From Limnanthes douglasii subsp. nivea (lineage: Eukaryota > Streptophyta > Magnoliopsida > Brassicales > Limnanthaceae), in NCBI GenBank assembly GCA_036936605.1, contig JAUPFV010000004.1:127447737-127511736 (forward strand): 64,000 nt of DNA, in the 5' to 3' direction. Position numbers and translations under genes: made by a program. The notes beneath the pieces were generated by a model. The model was given only the letters and a program-made list of their open reading frames with translations, did not search any database and had not been told where the DNA came from. Positions 57,961-64,000 of the stretch are shown here, piece after piece (the first letter of the stretch is position 1; each line of letters starts with the position of its first letter).

Positions 57961-59766
57961 TTACATTTTCATTCTGTTTCTTTGCTGCCATATAACACAT
58001 ACAATTATTGTAGGTAGTATTATTTTAATATGGATCTTGTATGGAGAAGACCAAAACCAGGTTCCGAATAGGTGGATGACTGTCATGAATTTCTTTAGTT
58101 CTACCTTGAAAATACCTGTGAAATAAGAGCAAACACTCCACACAAATTTACATGAACCAAATAAGTGCTCTTTAGTTTCAGAACTTTGACAAAATTGGCA
58201 CTTAGATACCAACTGTATATTTTTGGCTTGCATTATGGAAACAATTGGGAGTTTGTTTTTAAGAAGTCTACAAGAAAGAAAGGAACATTTCCTTGGTGAG
58301 ATCTGATTCCATAAGCCATCAAACAGTAAGGAGCAAGCTCCAGAAGTTCTTAAAGCATTAATGGTGTCTTTAATTTTAAAAGTCCCATCTGAAGAAAGTT
58401 TCCACACTATGAAATCCTGCTTAGTTTCATTAATCTTTAATTTAGAAATAAGGTTTATGTTATACTCGATAAGAAGAGGGGACATTTTGGGAATGTTCCA
58501 TGTGTTGTTGCTCCGTAAAGAGTTAACCATCGAGCCTTTAAACCAAGTATTGTTGCAGTTAGAGAGAGAGAGAGAGAGAGATCAAAGGTGGTTTACCAAA
58601 CCATTTTTCCAACCAAATATCTACTTTGCCTTTGCCAATGTTCCAAAAAACATTATCTTCAGCAAAATCTTTAATCCTAGCAAGCCTTCTCCAAGTTTGA
58701 GATCCATGTTTTCAATAGTCAAGTTGGAGAGGGTTCCTTTCTTTACAGTAAATACTGTAAGGTAGTTTAGAATAGAGGATGAATTTTCCTTAAACCTGGC
58801 CCATAGTTTACACGAAAATTCATTTTGAATGTCATGGATGCTATTGATATTAAGGTCTTCTTCTTTGAACGGTTTGCAGATTGAAATCCAAGATGACCAA
58901 TGAAATTTCTTCTCTTCTATGTTAGTACCCCATGGGAACTTATTCAATATTTTTTCAATTTTTTATGACAGAAGATGGTTTCCAGCAGCTTTGAATCCAA
59001 TATGTCGGAATAGGCATGAGCACTGAATTAATTAAGTTAAGTCTTTTTGCATAGGATAGTTTCTTGTTTTCCCAGTTGGTGATTTTGTCCTTAATCTTGT
59101 TTATAAGAGGCATGAAATTAGCTGATTTATTATGTGGACTGAGAATAATGCCAAGGTATGTTGTAGGTAGATATACAGTCTTGAAGTTTGATTGAATTGT
59201 AATAGTTTTCCTACTTGTTTCAATCATTCTCTTGCCAATAATTATCTGAGTTTGTCTTTGTTAATAGCTTGTCGTGAAGCTTCATACTATTCCTGCAAGA
59301 AGCATCATATTGTTTCCAAAAAAGTGGTTAAACCGTTACTGAAAATCAACAAATCGTCAGCAAATGCAAGAATAATTATGTTTATATTTCATCTACATGA
59401 GTATCTCAGTGTTTTATCTAAATCAAACTTATTATTCATCCCCCTAAGCAGGATTTCTTCTGCCAAAATAAAAAGACTAGGGGACAGAGGGTCCCCTTGT
59501 CTAATACCTCTTCTAGATTTGAAGAAGTCAATAGCCTGACCATTGATCAAAACATACATAAACACTGATTTGATGATGCTTCTGATTAAGTTAATAAAGT
59601 TGTTACAGAATCCAAAACATTTCATAACTTTTAAGATGAAACTATGAGAGATGTTATCGAATGCCTTCGACATATCTACTTTGATAAATATATTATTTGC
59701 TTTGGTTTTTCTACTTAGATCATGCACTAATTCTTTGGCTACCAGAATATTAGACACTGATATCAA
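57961..59766 (-). pseudogene. LINE reverse transcriptase and zinc-binding domain
   Basis: RT motifs: IFIKVDMSKAFDNISHSFIL, GRRGIRQGDPLSP-type block read as SRRGIRQGDPLSPSLFILAE, and the catalytic FADDLLIF just after a stop (about 59350-59370). Then LGIILSPHNKSANFMPLI and KLSYAKRLNLINSVLMPIPT. The zf-RVT block is FKIKDTINALRTSG, GLWNQISPRKCSFLSCRLLK, CQFCQSSETKEHLFGSCKFV. Plant L1s with an RNase H after this domain are known, and traces (KFKVNTDASCSFND) follow. Frameshifts separate the segments. Confidence 0.88.
58561..58582. repeat. GA microsatellite within the LINE
   Basis: Eleven AG dinucleotides break the LINE reading frame between the post-RT region and the zinc-binding domain. Confidence 0.9.
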
Positions 59767-59770
59767 AATA

Positions 59771-61742
59771 ATATATGTAGGTCAACAAGTCATCAATATT
59801 GAAGTTTCAAAACACGAGTGTGAATCATAGATTTTCTCAAAAATATATGTTATGACCCAAACAACAAAACATGAGGAATCATGGGAGACATTTAGGGTCA
59901 TTTTTCAAGGTCTTCAAACTCTATGAATTGTGAGAGGTAACTTCAATCAAGCGGGAAAGGAAAGAAATATTCGAATGATGGCACCATGAGTGTAGGTTGA
60001 TTGACTTGCGTTCTTAAGGATCGGGGTTTAGATGATGTAATTCTCGGCATTCAGGTCAACAGATAATGAGACGTTTAGATAGAATATGTAGAAATATGAT
60101 GTTGTATACTCTCTTTTACCATATGAGGGTTATTCATTTAGATAAGGTGCACTTAGACCATACTCATATATTGATAAAGCTTACGAGAGTTAGTCCTCCA
60201 CTTATAGGTCTTAAACGTTTCAAATTTGAGTCAGTTTGATGTTTGAATAAAAAAATTCTTGATTTTATTCGGGAGAAGTTGGACACATCTTAGACGGACT
60301 TAGGATAACGTATATCCTCCATTCAAGGTCACATCCGATTATGTAAAGATGAGGTGCTTGGGGATATTCATCGACGCTCTTTTATACATTTATGCAAGAG
60401 AGTACTTCTTGCGAGACTTTGAGGGATTCAACTCTCATTTTAAGAGTTAGTAAGAACTTAAAAGAAGAATACATGGACGTTCTATAAGAATAAGATATGT
60501 TTTGGTTTTAGCGTTTGAAAGAGAAGTGGATAAAGTCGAGCGAATATAACACACGATTTTACCAACTCTCAACCATACGGAAAATAAAAACTCTGAAAAC
60601 TACAAGCTTAACAAATGATCAAGGGTAGTGGATTTCGAATCTACCCAAGGTTTAAATGTCGATTAAATCATTTTTTGATAAATTTTATTCCATAGATATC
60701 AAGTTTGTTGGTTTGTTTTCCCTTCTGTATATCCCTCCTCTGAGAGAAAGTCAAGTCAGATCTTCGAACCAGAAAATTTTCAGATAAAAAGATTCACGTA
60801 GTCGTGTTACGATCAAACCCTTCAAAAGTTTGGTATGGTTACTGCATTTTATATTATATATTATCTTTTACATTAATATCAAGACTGTATTAAGAGTAAA
60901 ATAGTTTATTCTTATATTTTATATTTTTATCAATATTATTTTATATTTACTAGTGTACTTGGTACGCTGTGTATGTTTATAAAATATTGTTGAGTTTTAG
61001 TTTAATATAATTTTGAACATCCAAATCTATAAAAACATTCATTTAAAAAAAGTATATATAAGCAAATAAAAATCAGCTTGAGATTGATGAAACTATATAT
61101 AATAATTTTCAAATATATTTAACTTAAGTATTAGTGGAAATAATTAGTATATTTTATAATAATTTATTCATAGGTATAATTTTAATAGTTTTTTTAACAA
61201 AATTATAAGTAAATAAAAACGTTAAAAATGAATATTAGTAAAAAATAGTTGAAATAATTTATGAAAACACTCATATAGATAGGTGTGTAGTTGTGTTAAA
61301 GTAGATTATTGATGATGCGATAAAATTTGGATAGATCATGAAGAGACAAATTACATATACTAACTAATTTTCATTGATTACACCGCCGTGCTATTGATCA
61401 TATTGTTAACAACTTTTTTTAACTTTCAAGTTGCAACTTAATGAGTTTAACTCATTAGCAGGTCATGTAATCGGGTTGAACCGATTTCACTCTTATCAAC
61501 TGAGATACGAAAGTTATATAAACTAAAACAGAATACAAAATCTTATAAAATCTAAATTTATAAGCTCATAATAGTGTTGTTTCAACTTATTAAACATACA
61601 AAATTAATATAACATAGTTTTGTTAATAAGTGGAAATCGCAGTTTAGAGACTTGGACAGTTGGTCGAGACTTAGGTTTAGTCTGTAGTAGGTTTGGGCAG
61701 TAGGACGAGACTTAGTTTCAGTGGCGATTAACTTCTTGCAAG
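59771..61742. other. Non-genic AT-rich DNA
   Basis: I see no gene, transposon end or significant repeat, apart from a short repeated GGTCGAGACTTAGG/GACGAGACTTAG word at 61655-61725. Open frames longer than 60 codons are absent, and base composition becomes strongly AT-rich after 60840. Confidence 0.5.
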
Positions 61743-62589
61743 TGTAACATGAATGAGTAGATCTTCAATTTTTTAATTGTAAGACTCAAAGCTAACAAAA
61801 AGACATGTATTATAAAATCATTCACACAACACAAGAATTAACGTGGTTTGGATTTTGAATAATTCATACATCCACGAGAAATAAAATATTAATTTTATAA
61901 ATATAAAAAATAAATAAAGCTTCTTAAACACAACCGCCCAATTATACTTTGTTATGAAGCTTCGCAAGGTTACAGAGAGAGCTCTTGGCTCTCAGTGTTT
62001 CTTTTAAGAAAGTTTGTAACTTTATTTCTCTCTCTAAAACTCAATAATTCTCTCTCTTTTAACAACATCTATCCAACAAAAAACTCATAAGATAGAAGTC
62101 GACAGTTTGTTCCCAAAAAAATATAATAGGTAGTCGCACCAGCCTTGTAAAATTCGCAAGGGCATGTAGTAATTCTGAGAGGTGGTGGCACCAACATCTG
62201 ATATTCGTGTATGAGTACTAGTGTTTACTAATATTATGAACTGTTCAAGTCAAATGTGCTTTGATCAACGAATGAAGTTACCTCATAATTTCAAATTCTT
62301 CGTATAATATCGATCTCCGTTTCATTCGGAAACATGAAATATATTCATAATCTTTGTTAGGTAAAGTATACGCCTTTAAGTTGCAGTAGGTAATGATCTT
62401 GCACTTAGGTTATAAGAGAAAATTTTCTTCCCCCTAAGTTCCAACAGGTAAATTCCCTACATTTAGGTTCCACCGTAGCAAATACATATAAGTCTCGACA
62501 GAGCTCATATCCTTAAGTTTTAGCAAACTTCTATGCACTTAAGTATCGGTTGAGCTCTTGCCTTGGTAATTTTGAGCATACATCTAACA
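61743..62589 (-). repeat. Copia-4 3' LTR
   Basis: On the minus strand a purine-rich ATATGGAGAAC precedes TGTTAGATG, and the segment ends ..CATTCATGTTACA at 61743, giving an 847-bp TG...CA unit directly after RNase H. The other LTR is outside the window, so both the end and the 5-bp target duplication (expected to start at 61738-61742) remain unverified. Confidence 0.65.
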
Positions 62590-64000
62590 GTTCTCCATAT
62601 AGTCTTATAGTGACTCTAGTATCTTTTATCATGATATCTCAACTACTCTTTAACAAATTCATGTAGTCCACTTGATTTCCAAACTTGAACAAGTCGTATG
62701 CAATCCGTGAATCTTAAAACTAGTAGTACCTTAGTCAGAGCATCAGAAAGTTTTTCCTCACTTATAATATTTATAACCTTCATTTTCTCTCTCTTTGCCA
62801 CATCTCGGATGAAGTGAATCTGTATATCTACAAGCTTAGTTTGCTCATAGAACTTAGGATACATCGTCAAGTGAATGACATTGATATTGTCACAAAAAAT
62901 TACTTTTTGCTTGATACCAATATTCTTACTTAGCTATATTTTCAACCATATGACTTCATTCATTACTTCATTAGCAGCCATATATTCAACTTCACTAGAT
63001 GATAAACCAATCATTTTCTGAAGATAATATTTCCAACTAACCACTCCACCATGCATAGTAAGCAGATAAGTTGAAGTTAAGTTGTTAATGTCAAGGCATA
63101 CTACATAATCAAAGTCAACATACCTCGTCAACATTTCATCAACTTTGTACTTCTGATTATAACACAAACCAATGTTAGCATAATTCTTTAAGTACGTTAT
63201 TAGCCATTTAAGGGCTTGACAATAAGCTTTGCCTAAATTATCCACAAATCTGCTCAAAATACTAATTGAGTATCGAAGATCAGGTCTTGTTCATATCATT
63301 ACGTACATAATACTTCAGATAAGATTAACATAAAGTATTTCTTGCAAAAAATCATAGCTTTTACTTTAGTTGGTGCTTAAGTAGTACGAAGTTTTATATA
63401 TGCACCAATAGGAGTCCTAACATTTTAGACTTTATATATTTCTAACTTCTTGATAATCTATATATGTATTCTATTTGAGATGATAATATAAAACCTCCCA
63501 ATTTATTCTTATTGATGTCAATCCATAAGCATCTTCTTATGCTCTCTCATATCTTTCATTTCAATTTCTTATTTCAGTTGATTCTTCACAGTTTCAATCA
63601 TCTTTTTGTCCTTTCTAACTATCAAGTTTTTTATCACCCACATATAGTAGCCACACGATTTGTCTCTCTATGAGTGTTTTCCCATTACAGTAGACAAAAT
63701 TGTCATAACAGTTTCTCACATAATTGATTGATTTCATCACAGATTCAATTTTTTTATTATATTGTCTTGAATATTGTTTCAGCTTATATAGAGACCTCTT
63801 TCGTAAGTACACATCATATTTCTTCCCTTCTTCAATTGATAATAAAACCCTTATAAAAGGTTTGTTTCATAATCGATGAGAAAAAATCATTCAAATCGAC
63901 ACCTTTTTTTTACGTGATCTTGTTTTGTACCCAGATAATTCAACTTTATATATAAATTACTTCATCTTAAATATACATTTACATCCAACATGGTGTTGAA
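62590..64000 (-). pseudogene. Copia-4 pol 3' part (RT end and RNase H), continues beyond the window
   Basis: Minus strand, 5' to 3': RT end LRKRSLYKLKQYSRQYNKKI and IVWLLYVGDKKL (63812-63615), where the YVDD box is changed to YVGD. Then a connection region (LGKAYCQALKWLITYLKNYA, 63250-63170). RNase H follows: YVDFDYVVCLDINN, SWKYYLQKMIGLSSSEVEYM, AANEVMNEVIWLK, then HFIRDVAKREKMKVINI and KLSDALTKVL (62825-62710). Frameshifts and stops are present. Order and motifs show a Ty1/copia element on the minus strand whose 5' half lies past 64000. Confidence 0.87.

Larger units (their letters stand above)
57356..59770 (-). mobile_element. L1-type LINE, 5' truncated
   Basis: The minus strand carries the second half of a plant L1 ORF2: RT core (59766-59330), linker (59227-58955), post-RT region (58947-58621), zinc-binding RT domain (58530-57961) and a decayed C-terminal RNase H (about 57800-57400). 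The endonuclease and the front of RT are missing, as in typical 5' truncation. Neither a poly-A tail nor target duplications were recognised. A GA microsatellite interrupts it at 58561-58582. Confidence 0.88.

Overview
This window is AT-rich nuclear DNA from a flowering plant: spliced genes with GT-AG introns, plant-type LTR retrotransposons, an L1 LINE, a tRNA-derived SINE, MULEs and hAT-like elements. A BAHD acyltransferase, a MYB-CC (PHR-like) factor and a MIP1-zipper/DUF547 protein point to a eudicot. The PB1-like/GRF-zinc-finger Mutator element suggests an asterid, possibly Asteraceae; that placement is inference. Only three host genes look real. Most of the rest is nested, decayed transposon DNA.

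Layout: 1-2456 is non-genic AT-rich DNA with small tandem and inverted repeats and remnants of an unidentified intron-rich gene. 2457-7433 is a complete but defective Ty1/copia element (Copia-1; 313-bp LTRs, 5-bp target duplication). 7434-10625 holds further broken exons of the unidentified gene among introns peppered with a TTTCACATTTTGCATTT-like word. 10626 to about 15955 is an old Ty1/copia element (Copia-3). 16500-19810 holds a LINE scrap and a minus-strand MULE transposase pseudogene (MULE-A), again with the word-rich introns. 20509-23212 is an intact three-exon BAHD acyltransferase gene with a SINE in intron 1.

23366-38520 is a Mutator-like element (MULE-C) with roughly 300-bp terminal inverted repeats and two convergent genes: a PB1-like/MuDR gene that has lost its catalytic core, and a GRF zinc-finger gene. 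A 9.9-kb Tat-lineage Ty3/gypsy element (23816-33680, minus strand) and a 766-bp hAT-like element (33946-34711) are inserted in it, each with its own target duplication. The Tat element carries a spliced-looking gene on the opposite strand and 3' tandem repeats.

38906-43165 is a long AT microsatellite and a 3'-truncated Ty1/copia element (Copia-2). 43170-46900 is MULE-B, a relative of MULE-A whose introns carry a different repeated word (TAATTACGCAACC-like). 47558 to about 52800 is the minus-strand MIP1-zipper/DUF547 gene and 53028-55571 the minus-strand seven-exon MYB-CC gene, in tandem; each has a small hAT-like MITE in an intron. 57360-59770 is a 5'-truncated L1 LINE (minus). 61743-64000 is the 3' LTR and 3' pol of a Ty1/copia element (Copia-4, minus) that runs off the window.

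The host genes do not form an operon-like unit. The BAHD enzyme belongs to specialised or phenylpropanoid-type acyl transfer, the MYB-CC protein to the phosphate-starvation regulator family. The most unusual material is the element-specific word families that fill the introns of two related MULE transposases, the two-gene MULE with a catalytic deletion, and the antisense gene inside the Tat element.
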